57,361 nt of DNA from Polyangium sp. 15x6. GTDB lineage: Bacteria; Myxococcota_A; Polyangia; Polyangiales; Polyangiaceae. Below the pieces are notes generated by a model that saw nothing but the letters and a program-made list of their open reading frames with translations, had not been told where the DNA came from and did no database searches. Location: NCBI RefSeq assembly GCF_029960785.1, contig NZ_JASBQE010000076.1, positions 1-57,361 on the forward strand, given 5' to 3'. Positions within the stretch are counted from its first letter, which is position 1, and each line of letters starts with the position of its first letter. A program made the translations under genes and the position numbers. Shown here one piece after another: positions 8,570 through 17,708 of the stretch.

Positions 8570-9070
8570 CTAGCTCTGATCCTTGGAGACTTCCGCCGTG
8601 ATCTTCTGGAGAGCATCGGAGCTCTCCATGACCTCACGCAGCGCCGCCGAGAGCTCGTCGTTGCCCTCGAGCTTGGCGAGGAGATCGTTCAGGCGCTCAC
8701 GCGCGCGGAGCAGCTTGCGGAGCTCCGGGATTCGCTCGACGAGGCGCTCGGGCCGGAAATCGTCGAGGTGCGTGAACGTCAGCGGAATCCCGATCTTCCC
8801 CGTGCCCTTGATGACGTCGTCGACCGTCACCTTGATCTCGGGCTTCGTCGAGGCGAGGACGTCGTTGAAATTGTCGCGGTCGATCTCGACGAACTTGCGA
8901 TCCTTCAGCTTGGGCAGCGGGTTCGCCTCGTTCCTCCCCAGGTCGCTGAGCACGCCGACCACGAACGGGATCTCTTTCTTCTCGATTGCGTTGCCCGTCT
9001 CGACGTCATAGGTGATCTGCACACGCGGCGGACGGTTCCGGTCCAGCCAGTGCTGCTTGCTCTCTGCCAT
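8570..9070 (-). CDS. tssB: T6SS contractile sheath small subunit TssB
   Basis: The 166-residue protein matches TssB (VipA/ImpB): NRPPRVQITYDVETG near the start, then EIPFVVGVLSDLGG-like sequence (here SDLGRNEANPLPKLKDRKF), DNFNDVLAS, and LTFTHLDDFRPERLVERIPEL. It pairs with TssC in the sheath. A GGAAGGGAG lies about eight bases upstream of the ATG. The 173-base gap between tssA and tssB is the largest inside the operon, so the sheath/tube/baseplate genes may have their own promoter. Confidence 0.96.
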   Translation of the reverse strand: MAESKQHWLDRNRPPRVQITYDVETGNAIEKKEIPFVVGVLSDLGRNEANPLPKLKDRKFVEIDRDNFNDVLASTKPEIKVTVDDVIKGTGKIGIPLTFTHLDDFRPERLVERIPELRKLLRARERLNDLLAKLEGNDELSAALREVMESSDALQKITAEVSKDQS

Positions 9071-9159
9071 CGATGGCTCCCTTCCTCGGCTCTCGCGGCG
9101 GCGCCGCGGCTTGCGAACTCTCCGAAAACCCGCCCGCGCACGGCGCGTAAGGCTGGCGC

Positions 9160-9190
9160 ATTACCCTTTTACCGTGCCCAGGCTCGTCAA
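9160..9190 (-). promoter_or_regulatory. Possible promoter before tssB
   Basis: In the tssA-tssB gap, read on the minus strand, TTGACG (9190-9185) is followed after 19 bases by GGTAAT (9165-9160). The -35 fits a housekeeping sigma factor well, but the spacing is long and the -10 only partly fits. It lies about 90 bases before the tssB start. Position in the only sizeable internal gap supports it; the match itself is weak. Confidence 0.3.
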
Positions 9191-9243
9191 CACAACACCC
9201 TCGTAGGGGCGGCCTCTCGCACCCCCCCTTTTTCCCCCCGGCG

Positions 9244-10323
9244 TCAATCCTCCCTCCCGCGCATCCCGAGCAAGCGCTGTATCGCCACGAGATCATCGGG
9301 GTTTCCCACGAACTCGTAGAGGAGCTGGGCGAGCGACATGTTGCCCCACTGCACCGCACGTTTGACCAGGTACGGCACAGGGCTGTGCGGTTCGGTCCGC
9401 ATGAGGTACTCGGCCGCCTCGGCGAGCCGATAATAAGCGTCGGCGCGGCTCGTGATCGCAAACGAGCCGCCCGCTCCTCCCCCGGAAGGCGCCGTGAAGG
9501 CCGCGGCAGCCGCAGCCGCCGATCCGAGCGGCGGGGGGCTCGCCGCGGGCGCGCTCGCCACAGGCGCGCTCTCGCCGTTGATGCGCGCCGTATCCCGCGC
9601 GAGCAGCTCGATCTGCGTGAGGACCTCCCGCACGCGGCGGAGCGTGGGCGGGCGCGAGATCTGCGCGGCGATCGCCGCCTCGGCCGCCTCGGCCGCCATG
9701 ATGGCCGTGCCCGCGTCGAGCGCGATGTCGGTCCAGCGCGTGCCCGCGCCGCCGAGCGAGATCTTGGCGAGCAGCGATTCTCGCGTGGGCCGCGCGCCCT
9801 CGCCTTCCCCGTCGGCGGGCCCGGACGCTCCGCCGAGCTCCCAATCGAGCAGCGAAAAAGCTCCGTCGCCGTCCGTGAAAGGCGTGCGGCGCAGGCGATC
9901 CGAGAGGACGTCGTCCATCCACTCGTAAAGCGCGGCGCGCGCCGCGGCGTCCGGGTCGTCAAAGGCCTCGGGGAAGAGGCCGTCCCAGAATCGCTCGCAG
10001 AGCCCGGCGACGAGGGACAAACCATGGCCGAGGCCCTTCACGCGGTAACGCCGGAGCCACGCCTCCACGAGCCAGGCCGCGATCTGGAGGTCCTTCGATT
10101 TCTTGCGCAGCGCTTCCTGGCAAAGTTTGTCCACGAGCGCGAGGTCGGAGACCTTGAGCTTCGTCTCCCATTCGCCCATCGGCAGCGAGGGATCGTCCTC
10201 GCGGCGCGCCTCGCGGACCCGATCGTACGTGCCTTCGTACCGGAGAGACGAACCACTTGGCGCATCCTCGGAGATGGGCTGGAGCAGGGTCTCCAGATCG
10301 ATGAGCGGGGCCTTCGTCGACAT
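9244..10323 (-). CDS. tssA: T6SS protein TssA (ImpA-type)
   Basis: The 359-residue protein starts with the ImpA N-terminal domain: LIDLETLLQPISEDAPSG, DPSLPMGEWETKLKVSD, KDLQIAAWLVEAWLRR and GLGHGLSLVAGLCERFWDGLFPE in pieces across residues 8-120. An Ala/Pro/Gly-rich linker (about 245-285) precedes a short helical C-terminal region with YLVKRAVQWGNMSLAQLL. TssA acts at the baseplate/membrane complex and primes or caps sheath growth. The ribosome site AGGAG overlaps the tssM stop, 14 bases upstream. The C-terminal YLVKRAVQWG segment is typical of the shorter TssA class. Confidence 0.92.
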   Translation of the reverse strand: MSTKAPLIDLETLLQPISEDAPSGSSLRYEGTYDRVREARREDDPSLPMGEWETKLKVSDLALVDKLCQEALRKKSKDLQIAAWLVEAWLRRYRVKGLGHGLSLVAGLCERFWDGLFPEAFDDPDAAARAALYEWMDDVLSDRLRRTPFTDGDGAFSLLDWELGGASGPADGEGEGARPTRESLLAKISLGGAGTRWTDIALDAGTAIMAAEAAEAAIAAQISRPPTLRRVREVLTQIELLARDTARINGESAPVASAPAASPPPLGSAAAAAAAFTAPSGGGAGGSFAITSRADAYYRLAEAAEYLMRTEPHSPVPYLVKRAVQWGNMSLAQLLYEFVGNPDDLVAIQRLLGMRGRED

Positions 10324-10337
10324 CGAGGCTCTGTCTC

Positions 10338-13300
10338 CTAAAGGTTCGGGGCGATCGCCGGAAACTCGGGGTATCGGAGGAGCCGGTCCTTCTCGACGCC
10401 GGTGAGCGCGACGCGGATGAAGACACGGACGGTGCTTTCGTCGGTGCCGACGCGCTCGATGAAGCCGCCCGTGGGATCGGGCGACGATTGCACGACGAAG
10501 CCGAGCACGTGGGATCCGCCCTCGGTCTTCTGCGAGCCGTCACGCGCGGAGGACTGGTGGAACGCGATCATGCGCAGGAGCGCCCACGGGCCGCGCTCCT
10601 CGAACGTGACGGTCCGATCATTGACCAAGACATTGGGGCCCTGCGTCGGCAAGGGGACGTCGAGGCTGCTCTTCGCCCAGCGCAGATCGACGCGGACCGA
10701 GTCGTTCACGCGCCAGCTCGCCTCGGCCTTGGGGCCGTCGCGAAAGAGGCGCTCGTCCGCGAGGCGCACGGCCCACTCGGCGATGCGGTTGCCGCCGACC
10801 TCGAGGCCCGGATTGACGCGGAACTCGACCTTGACGTCGTAGATGCCGTCCTCGGCCGACTCGACCTGCGCCCACATGGGCATCATGAAGGCGCGGACGG
10901 CCTCGATCTTTTCGAGGAATCGCCCGACCTCGCCGGCCGAGGCCTTCGTGTCCTTGCCGAGGACGTAGCCGAAATCGGAGCGGAAATCGGCGGCGTCCTG
11001 GAGGAAACGCCGCACGGTCTCGGGCCGCGCGTCCTCGACGCGGATGCCCGGCTCGATCTTCACGAAGGGGAACTTGCCCGAGAGCTCGCGGTTGAACGTG
11101 CGGCGGAGCGCGGCATAACGATCACGCATCTCCTCGCCGGCGAGGACGCGGCACCGCTCGCGCAGCTCCTCGACGATGTACTTCTGCTTGCCCGCGAAGA
11201 AGCCGCCCGAGCCGTCGACGCCGGCGCGTTTGTCGAGCTCGGCGATGCAGTTCTTCGCCGTGATGAGCGGCAGGTCGGAGAGCATGAAGGTCTCCAGGTT
11301 CGAGACCCCGTTGCCCGCCTTCTTGGTCTCGTAATCCTTGAGCGGCCAGGCGACGTTCTGCCAGAGCGAGACGTTCGGGTCCCCGCTCGCGTCGGCCGCG
11401 ACCTCGGGGCTCTCCATGGCCGCGAGCAGCGGCTCGGCGAGCTCCTTGTGCAGCGTGGCCGCGCGGGTGCGCTGGGCCGCGGCATACTCGGACAAACGCC
11501 CGGCGTCCGGGACGCTGAACGCCTCGAAGGCCGGCGTCGATTTGCCGTCCCACCAGGTGAAGCCGCCCTTCTTGAGGCCGTAGAGGTTCTCGGCGCGCAG
11601 GACGTCCGCCGCGCGGCCGAGGACCTCGGAGCCCTGGCCACGCAAGAGCTCGCGCAGGCGATCGCGGGCGTCGTCCATGCGCAGGCGCACGAACGCGCTG
11701 ATCATCTCGCGAATGGGCGCCATCGCCTGGCCGAGGTTGCCGGCGTCGGCGCGGACGTTCTCGAACTGGCGATTGTTGTTGCCGGACAGCGGCGTGGCCG
11801 GGCGCGCGGCGCGGGCGACGGCGCCGAGGGTGTTCGCCTTGACCTGGCGGAGCGTGAGGTCCGAGATGGTGTTGCGGATGCGGGAGTCGACCGTCTTGAG
11901 GACGCCGCCCTGGAGGAAGGCCTCGTAGTCCTTGGGCAGGCGCGCGGCCTCCTTGAGGACCTCGGCGTCCCAGTCGACGCGGGATCGATCGACGTCGGGC
12001 GTGAGGGTCTTCTCCTCCTCGGCCGTCATGAACGTCTGCTGGCGGAGCGCGTCGATGGGCGCCTTGAGCCCGAGGATGAAGGGCGACAGGCGCATCAAGA
12101 GGACGCCGCCCTTGCGCTCCAGGATGGGCCCGGAGAGGGGCGCGCCCGCGCTCGCGACGTAGGTCTTGAGGTCGAGCAGGCGCGCGTCGACGCCGCCGCG
12201 CAAGGACGCCTCGACGTCGGGGCCGAGCAGGCGCGAGTTCTTGACGGTCTTGAGCAGGTTCGCGATGCCCTCGTTCGGCGGGAGCGCCTCGCCCGAGACC
12301 CAGGAGAGCGTGGGCGCGCCGAGGTGCGCTTCGACGCGCGCGATCGCGTCGCGGAGCGTCCAGAGGTCCTGCACGGTGTAGTCGGCGCCCTTCGTCTCGA
12401 GGTCCTTCAAGCTCTGCACGAGCTGCTCGACGTCGGCGCGGACGACGGCGTCGCTGTAGGCTTCGAGGACACGATCCTGCAGGCCCTTGAAGAGCGCCGT
12501 CGCCTTCTCGCGGGCCGGATCGCGGCGCGGGGCGATGTCAATGGGCTGGCGGCGCGCGCCGCGGGCGAGGGCGGTGCGGTAATAGTCGACCGCGATCGTG
12601 GGCGAGGTCTTGTAGCCGAGGAGGTAATCCGAGAGGTCGGCGACGCTCTGCATGCGCGCGTCGGGCGTGGCGTCCTTGGGCAGCTCGCCGAGCAGGCCGT
12701 CGTGGCGCGCGACGTGGGCCTCGAACGCGGTGAGCTCGCGCAGCCACGTCTCGAGCTGGATGTACTCCTGGCTCTTCTCGACGCTGAGGGGGAAAAACGC
12801 GTCGGGCGGGGGCTGCGGCGGGAGCGGGCGCAAGAGGTGCACGGCCTCCGCGTCGAGGCCGGCGCGGAAGGTGTCGACGAGGACACTCTCGAGGGCGACG
12901 ACGAACGCCTGGTCGACGCGGCGGTCGAGGCGTCCCCACCAGGAGGAGGGGTTCAGCGGGGAGCGCAGGCGGCGCGGCTCTTCGATCGTCTCGAGTTTTT
13001 CGATCAGGGCCTTGGCGCGGAGCTTCTTGGCGTCGAAGCTCGCCTCGGTGCCCGGGGCCTCGCTCTTCGCCGAAAGGACGCTGCTCTGCACCTCGCGGAG
13101 GAACGGCATCAGCGCGTTCGTGTGGCGCTCGAGGCGCGAGGCGTCGATCCAGAGGGCCGCGAGGAAGGCGCCGCCGAGGCAACACGCCACGATCTGGAGC
13201 GCGAGGTTGATACGCCGGCGGCTCCGGAGCGCGGCGGCCGCGGGCTGGCCGAGGTTTCGCTCGGCGAACACTTTGTGCTCGAAGAGATCCTTCGAGAAGA

Positions 13301-14384
13301 GGACCTTGCCCGACGCACCCGCGGCCGCGGGCGGAGGCGCGAGCGCGGCGGGCGTGGCGCCCGGGGCCGTGAGCTGCGGGGGGCCGGGCGGATCGGCGAG
13401 GCCGCAGAAGTAGATGCCGCGCAGGGTGAGCGTGTCCTGGCCGGCGCCTTCGAGGAAGACGGGGTCGACGTAGGTGTGCAGGCCGTCGGTGAGCGACTCG
13501 ATCTCGCTCGGGAAAAGGAAAAAGTCGTCGGGCGCGCGGACGGCGGAGGGGCCGGCGAAGCGCCGCGCCTGGTAACGGAGGAGCGCATCGCGGACCGTGC
13601 CGAGCGCTTCGGCGGCCCAGTCCTCGGAGCCGTCGGTGAAGGGCGGGTGCGGGCTCGACCAACCGAGGATGTCGTCGCGGCGGGTCGGCGCGACCTCCGT
13701 GCCGAGGCTGCGGAAGCCGGCGAGGCGATCGGTCTGCGTGACGATCACGTAGACCGGGACGTTCATGCCGAGGGTCTGCTGCGCCAAGGAGATGGCGGCG
13801 CGCAGGGTCGTGGCCTTGCGCTTGCGCTCGGCGGGCGTGGAGCGCGCGGTCTGCATGATCTCGGCGCACGGGACCGCGAGGAGGATGCCGTCGATGGGGC
13901 GATCGGGGTGGAGGCGCTTGAGCTCCTGGAGCAGGGCGCGATACGGCGGATCGGGCGCGGGTGTGCCGCCTTCGCCGAAGAGGAGGCGGCCGGCGACGTC
14001 GACGACGAGGGCCTTGCCGAGCATCCAGAGGTTGACGGCCGCGGTGTCGCCGGGCGCGGGATCGCCGCCCTCGGTGAGCTGGACGCTGAGGCCGGTGCCG
14101 CCGAGGAGCGTGGTTTTTCCGGACGAGGGTTCGCCGAGGACGAGGTACCGCGGCATCTCCTCGCGCGCGGTCTTGTCCTGGACCTTCTTGACGAGCGCCG
14201 CTTTGGCCTTGGCTACGGAGGCGCGGATCTCGGCGATGGGATCGGGGCTGCCGTCGCGCTTGGCGAGCTCCGCGGCCTTCTGCGCTTTTTTCTTCTGCGC
14301 GAGGACGAACGCGTAGATGCCGACGCCAACGACCGCGAGCGCGATCAGGCCGCCGAGGATCTTGAGGAGGGTGCCGACGGTCAC
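10338..14384 (-). CDS. tssM: T6SS inner-membrane protein TssM (IcmF)
   Basis: The 1348-residue protein has one N-terminal membrane segment (about 5-29), a cytoplasmic NTPase-like domain with a Walker A motif GEPSSGKT at 84-91, a second membrane segment around 392-414 (LALQIVACCLGGAFLAALWI), then a large periplasmic part. The C-terminal part includes WPLKDYETKK-like and DLRWAKSSLDVPLPTQGPN segments. TssM bridges inner and outer membrane with TssL and TssJ. Most TssM proteins have a two-helix hairpin at the N-terminus; here only one helix is evident. The start overlaps the tssL stop by four bases. A long open frame on the opposite strand (10488-14435) is a GC-driven shadow. Confidence 0.95.
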   Translation of the reverse strand: MTVGTLLKILGGLIALAVVGVGIYAFVLAQKKKAQKAAELAKRDGSPDPIAEIRASVAKAKAALVKKVQDKTAREEMPRYLVLGEPSSGKTTLLGGTGLSVQLTEGGDPAPGDTAAVNLWMLGKALVVDVAGRLLFGEGGTPAPDPPYRALLQELKRLHPDRPIDGILLAVPCAEIMQTARSTPAERKRKATTLRAAISLAQQTLGMNVPVYVIVTQTDRLAGFRSLGTEVAPTRRDDILGWSSPHPPFTDGSEDWAAEALGTVRDALLRYQARRFAGPSAVRAPDDFFLFPSEIESLTDGLHTYVDPVFLEGAGQDTLTLRGIYFCGLADPPGPPQLTAPGATPAALAPPPAAAGASGKVLFSKDLFEHKVFAERNLGQPAAAALRSRRRINLALQIVACCLGGAFLAALWIDASRLERHTNALMPFLREVQSSVLSAKSEAPGTEASFDAKKLRAKALIEKLETIEEPRRLRSPLNPSSWWGRLDRRVDQAFVVALESVLVDTFRAGLDAEAVHLLRPLPPQPPPDAFFPLSVEKSQEYIQLETWLRELTAFEAHVARHDGLLGELPKDATPDARMQSVADLSDYLLGYKTSPTIAVDYYRTALARGARRQPIDIAPRRDPAREKATALFKGLQDRVLEAYSDAVVRADVEQLVQSLKDLETKGADYTVQDLWTLRDAIARVEAHLGAPTLSWVSGEALPPNEGIANLLKTVKNSRLLGPDVEASLRGGVDARLLDLKTYVASAGAPLSGPILERKGGVLLMRLSPFILGLKAPIDALRQQTFMTAEEEKTLTPDVDRSRVDWDAEVLKEAARLPKDYEAFLQGGVLKTVDSRIRNTISDLTLRQVKANTLGAVARAARPATPLSGNNNRQFENVRADAGNLGQAMAPIREMISAFVRLRMDDARDRLRELLRGQGSEVLGRAADVLRAENLYGLKKGGFTWWDGKSTPAFEAFSVPDAGRLSEYAAAQRTRAATLHKELAEPLLAAMESPEVAADASGDPNVSLWQNVAWPLKDYETKKAGNGVSNLETFMLSDLPLITAKNCIAELDKRAGVDGSGGFFAGKQKYIVEELRERCRVLAGEEMRDRYAALRRTFNRELSGKFPFVKIEPGIRVEDARPETVRRFLQDAADFRSDFGYVLGKDTKASAGEVGRFLEKIEAVRAFMMPMWAQVESAEDGIYDVKVEFRVNPGLEVGGNRIAEWAVRLADERLFRDGPKAEASWRVNDSVRVDLRWAKSSLDVPLPTQGPNVLVNDRTVTFEERGPWALLRMIAFHQSSARDGSQKTEGGSHVLGFVVQSSPDPTGGFIERVGTDESTVRVFIRVALTGVEKDRLLRYPEFPAIAPNL

Positions 14385-15136
14385 GTGGCGTCCTCGATGC
14401 GGTCGAGCACCGTGTCGAGCTCGGCCGTGCGATAGAGCCAGAGGATCTCACCGATGATGATCCAGCCGAGGATGACGACGAGGAACGGCAGGATGCCTCG
14501 GGAGAGGGAGGGCAAACGCTTCTGGGGTGTGTCGGCCGCGGTGTACTCGTGCGCCTGGGGGCAGAGGTCTTCGCCGCGGACGATCTCGGGATCGGTGCGG
14601 GCGAGGAAGTCGACGATGCGCGCGCGGTAGGTCTCGGGCTCGCCGGTGCCGAGGGGCGCGTATCGGCCGCGGAAGCCGAGGGCGAGGGCCGTGAGGTAGA
14701 CCGTGAGGAGCTGCGACGACGCCATGGTTCGTCCGTTGAGGGCGTCGTCGATGCGGTTGAAGAAACGATCCCCCGAGTCGCGGGTCTGAAAGACGATCGA
14801 CTCGAGCGGTTTGTCTGCCCAGTACTCCTTGCCGAACCAGTCGAGGTGGAGGAAGACCTCGTCGGCCATGGCGATCATGATGTAGCGGGTCTCCTCGAAG
14901 AGGCGGCGCTCGTGCTCGGGGAGCGAGCTCTGGATCTTGCCGGCCTGCTGTTCGAAGGCGTCGAGGAGGCGCTGCTGGACGGCGTCGTGCGGCAGGACGC
15001 CGCCCGAGGCGACGACGACGCGCTTCTGCGTGACGACGTCCGCGTGGAAATTGCAGAACGCGTCGACGAGGACGCGGTTGTCACGCAGGGCGGCCTGCTT
15101 GGGGCCGAGGGCAGAACGTCCCGGAGAAGCAGCCAT
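14381..15136 (-). CDS. tssL: T6SS inner-membrane protein TssL (DotU/ImpK-type)
   Basis: The 251-residue protein carries the DotU domain: FEETRYIMIAMADEVFLHLDW (as two pieces, about 81-101), then KPLESIVFQTRDSGDRFF and a YLTALALGFRGRY motif near 147-159. One C-terminal membrane helix follows (about 213-234, ILPFLVVILGWIIIGEILWL). It lacks the OmpA-like peptidoglycan-binding extension found in some TssL. It sits seven bases after tssK and overlaps tssM, in the usual K-L-M order. Confidence 0.95.
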   Translation of the reverse strand: MAASPGRSALGPKQAALRDNRVLVDAFCNFHADVVTQKRVVVASGGVLPHDAVQQRLLDAFEQQAGKIQSSLPEHERRLFEETRYIMIAMADEVFLHLDWFGKEYWADKPLESIVFQTRDSGDRFFNRIDDALNGRTMASSQLLTVYLTALALGFRGRYAPLGTGEPETYRARIVDFLARTDPEIVRGEDLCPQAHEYTAADTPQKRLPSLSRGILPFLVVILGWIIIGEILWLYRTAELDTVLDRIEDAT

Positions 15137-15143
15137 CGCGCCC

Positions 15144-16472
15144 CTACCCGCTCTTCACGTAGAGGACCGCCTCGGACGGGCCGCTCTGGCCCGTCGGATC
15201 GGCCGTGTTGCACAAGGTGAGCGGCTCGCCCGGGTCGAGGTAGACGCTCTGCTCTTCGAGCTCGAAGAGCAAGGTGCCGGGCGTGGCCACGAGGTCGCCG
15301 TGGCGCTCGACGCGCTTTCGGCCCGCGCCGAGGATGCGGCTCTCCTGCATGGTGCGCAGGCGCCCCGGGGCGCCGATGAGCGCGCCGTTCATCCAGTTGA
15401 GGAGCTGGTCCTCGCGCACGCCGCGCTGGGCGCGGACGGCGAGGACGACGGCGCGCGTGCGGAACTCGCGCTGGAAGAGGACGTTGTACTTGCCTTCCTT
15501 GAGGTCGAACGGGTAGGCCGTGAACGACTCGATGATGCCCTCGTCGACCATGCGGAAGATGTGATCGCGGGCATTCTCGAAGGTCGCGCGGAGGTCGTCG
15601 TGCCGGTACTTCGGCAGGAGCGGCGGCACGGGCGTGCGCGCGAGCGAGGAGATCTGGCCGACGAGGCCGGTGAGCGTGACGAACAGGGAGAACGGATGCG
15701 GGCGCTCGGAGTAGAGGACGGCCTCGAACGGAGGGAGCGCAGCGACGAGGCACTGGATCTGTCGGCGGATCTCGCCGATGAGCTCGCGATCGGTGGTGCG
15801 TGAGAGGAAGTTCGCCTTCTCGGCGAGGCGCATGGCCTTCTCGCGCAGGCGACCGGCAAGGCGTTGACACATCTCGTCGAGGGGCGAGCCCGGGGCGACG
15901 CCGAGGGTGGGCGGGATGTAGTCGGTCGCGACGAACGCCTCGCCTTCGAGGCGGACCTGCGCGATGGGCAAACAGACGAGGCGCGGCGGAGGTTCGGCCG
16001 CGACGAGGAGGCGGACGCTCGGCGCGATGCGCGGGATCTCGAGGGGATCTTCGCCGGTGTGCTCGTCGACGACGGGCGCGCCTTCAGCGGAGCGGTTGCG
16101 CGCGAGGTCGGCGGCGGAGGCGGAGACGGCGGCCTGCGCGCGCGGGACGGCGAGGAAGACGGTGGCGGGTGCGTCGCGGACGAGCGCGGCCTGGGGGCGG
16201 AGGTCGACGGAGAGGTCGTGTTTGCCCCCGGCGTGATGGACGAGGGTGCCATCGGGCATGATGGCTTCGATCTGCTGGACGCGGAGAAGGCCGCTGCCGA
16301 GCGTGCCTTCGGCGAGCTTCAGCGTGACGATGCCGTGGTGGTACGGCGAGGCTTGCTGGAGGTGATAGGCGAGCAGGCGTTCGGACCTGCGATCGGCCTC
16401 CTGGAAGTGCTGCGGCGACAGGAGCATCCCGTCGTGCCATTGAATCGCGAGCGGAATCTCGTCGGCGCGCAT
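15144..16472 (-). CDS. tssK: T6SS baseplate protein TssK
   Basis: The 442-residue product (from ATG 16472) has the TssK start IQWHDGMLLSPQHFQEADRR and the middle motif YRHDDLRATFENARDHIFRMVDEG in pieces. TssK is a trimeric connector between the baseplate and the TssLM membrane complex. I chose the second ATG because GGAGG lies six to seven bases before it; an ATG six codons upstream overlaps tssJ and lacks such a site. The ribosome site lies inside the last codons of tssJ, so the two genes are coupled. Confidence 0.95.
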   Translation of the reverse strand: MRADEIPLAIQWHDGMLLSPQHFQEADRRSERLLAYHLQQASPYHHGIVTLKLAEGTLGSGLLRVQQIEAIMPDGTLVHHAGGKHDLSVDLRPQAALVRDAPATVFLAVPRAQAAVSASAADLARNRSAEGAPVVDEHTGEDPLEIPRIAPSVRLLVAAEPPPRLVCLPIAQVRLEGEAFVATDYIPPTLGVAPGSPLDEMCQRLAGRLREKAMRLAEKANFLSRTTDRELIGEIRRQIQCLVAALPPFEAVLYSERPHPFSLFVTLTGLVGQISSLARTPVPPLLPKYRHDDLRATFENARDHIFRMVDEGIIESFTAYPFDLKEGKYNVLFQREFRTRAVVLAVRAQRGVREDQLLNWMNGALIGAPGRLRTMQESRILGAGRKRVERHGDLVATPGTLLFELEEQSVYLDPGEPLTLCNTADPTGQSGPSEAVLYVKSG

Positions 16473-16473
16473 G

Positions 16474-16938
16474 TCATTCCTCCGGAGCATCGAGGGGGCT
16501 CACGACGAGGTCGTCGTCGCCGAGGTCGACCCGCATCCGGCGTTGCGGGCCAATACGAAAGCGATGATCGCCGGGCGAGCGGTAGTTTGCAAAGATGACG
16601 GCGCCGACGGCCTGGCCCGAGACCTCGACGACCATGGGCGGGGGGGCCTGGCCCGGGACGAATTCCCAATCCCACTCGGTGAACGCGGTGCCGCTCGGGA
16701 AATCCCGGCGCATCTGCTCGCGCTGCTCGTACCACTGCTTGGCGGTGAGCTTGATGATCTGGTCGAAGAGCTTCGCGTCCTGCACCGCGACGAGGGTCAG
16801 GGGGACGGGCGAATTCCGGTTCGCCTTGGCGGTGATTGCGACCTCGACGAGAAACCGAGTCGCCGGAGGCCCCGACGAGCACCCGAGGCCCAAGGGCAAG
16901 GCAAGGAGGAGCGCCGCGATCCATCGCGCCCTGCCCAT
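16474..16938 (-). CDS. tssJ: T6SS outer-membrane lipoprotein TssJ
   Basis: The 154-residue protein has a short basic start, a hydrophobic run and a lipobox-like GLGC with the lipidated cysteine at residue 20. This is followed by a beta-sandwich-like region with TRFLVEVAITAKANRNSPVPL, LVAVQDAKLFDQI and WDWEFVPGQ. These fit TssJ (VasD/Lip), which anchors TssM to the outer membrane. The family is poorly conserved, and the first place in the tssJ-K-L-M order adds support. A start 11 codons upstream is possible; the shorter one gives a normal signal peptide. It is the first core T6SS gene of the operon. Confidence 0.85.
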   Translation of the reverse strand: MGRARWIAALLLALPLGLGCSSGPPATRFLVEVAITAKANRNSPVPLTLVAVQDAKLFDQIIKLTAKQWYEQREQMRRDFPSGTAFTEWDWEFVPGQAPPPMVVEVSGQAVGAVIFANYRSPGDHRFRIGPQRRMRVDLGDDDLVVSPLDAPEE

Positions 16939-17120
16939 CGCTCCGCCCCGAGCGTGCCTACACGAGCCCATGAGTCCCGTAAGGGTAGAGCGATCGTGCG
17001 GGACGGGTCTACAAACTCGCGAAGGCTGGCTACAGACGAGAACGGAATCGATGGGTTAGGCGGGACGGCTGTGGGATGGCCGAGGGGGGACGGGGCAGGC
17101 AGAGGGAGGATGGGCGGGAC

Positions 17121-17621
17121 TCACGTCTCGGAGCTTGACGGGGCTTCCGATTTCGCAGCCTGGTTCTTGCGGCGGGTCTTCGCGCCCTTGAGCGCGGTCT
17201 GGGCGTTGTAGCGGATGGTCTTCTCGAAGGGGGCGAGGATGGCCTTGTCACGGGTGCGCTGGGCGGTGGATTTCGCGACGTCGACGATCTGGGCGATGGT
17301 GTTCTCGCGCTGGTGGGTCTTGAGGCGGCGGGACTCGCGGGTGGCCTCGAGCATCTTTTCGAGGATGGCCTCCTTCTGGGCGAGGGCATCGATGCTCATC
17401 GTCTCGGCGACGAACCGCTCGTAGAGCTTGGGGGAGATGCCGACGGCGTCGCCGAACGCGGCGACGGAGCCCGCGAGCTCGTCGCAGACGCCCTCGATCC
17501 CGGGCTGGACGCCACGGAAGCCCTTGGAGGCTCCAGCGGTGAGGTCGACGAGGTCGTCCTTCACGTCGGCAAGGGTCACGTCGAGGGGGCCTGCATAAGG
17601 GTGATACGTAGCAGTCGTCAT
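17121..17621 (-). CDS. Hypothetical all-helical protein upstream of tssJ
   Basis: The 166-residue product has no signal peptide or membrane segment. It is predicted helical throughout, with a long charged helix about 80-150 (ATRESRRLKTHQRENTIAQI) and a basic, Ser-rich tail. GGAGGT lies seven bases before the ATG, supporting it as a real gene. It lies 182 bases upstream of tssJ on the same strand and could be the first gene of the T6SS operon or an independent gene. I do not recognise a family. Confidence 0.75.
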   Translation of the reverse strand: MTTATYHPYAGPLDVTLADVKDDLVDLTAGASKGFRGVQPGIEGVCDELAGSVAAFGDAVGISPKLYERFVAETMSIDALAQKEAILEKMLEATRESRRLKTHQRENTIAQIVDVAKSTAQRTRDKAILAPFEKTIRYNAQTALKGAKTRRKNQAAKSEAPSSSET

Positions 17622-17708
17622 CGAGCACCTCCGGTTAGGGGTGCGCGAGAGACGCCGGCGATGAATATTTCCTTCAGAGGCAGCACGATCTCGTCATGGG
17701 CGGAGGCT

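Noticed and set aside
10488-14435. Plus-strand open frame of 1315 codons opposite tssM
   Set aside because: tssM is certain by homology; the antisense frame has no recognisable domain and a biased composition.
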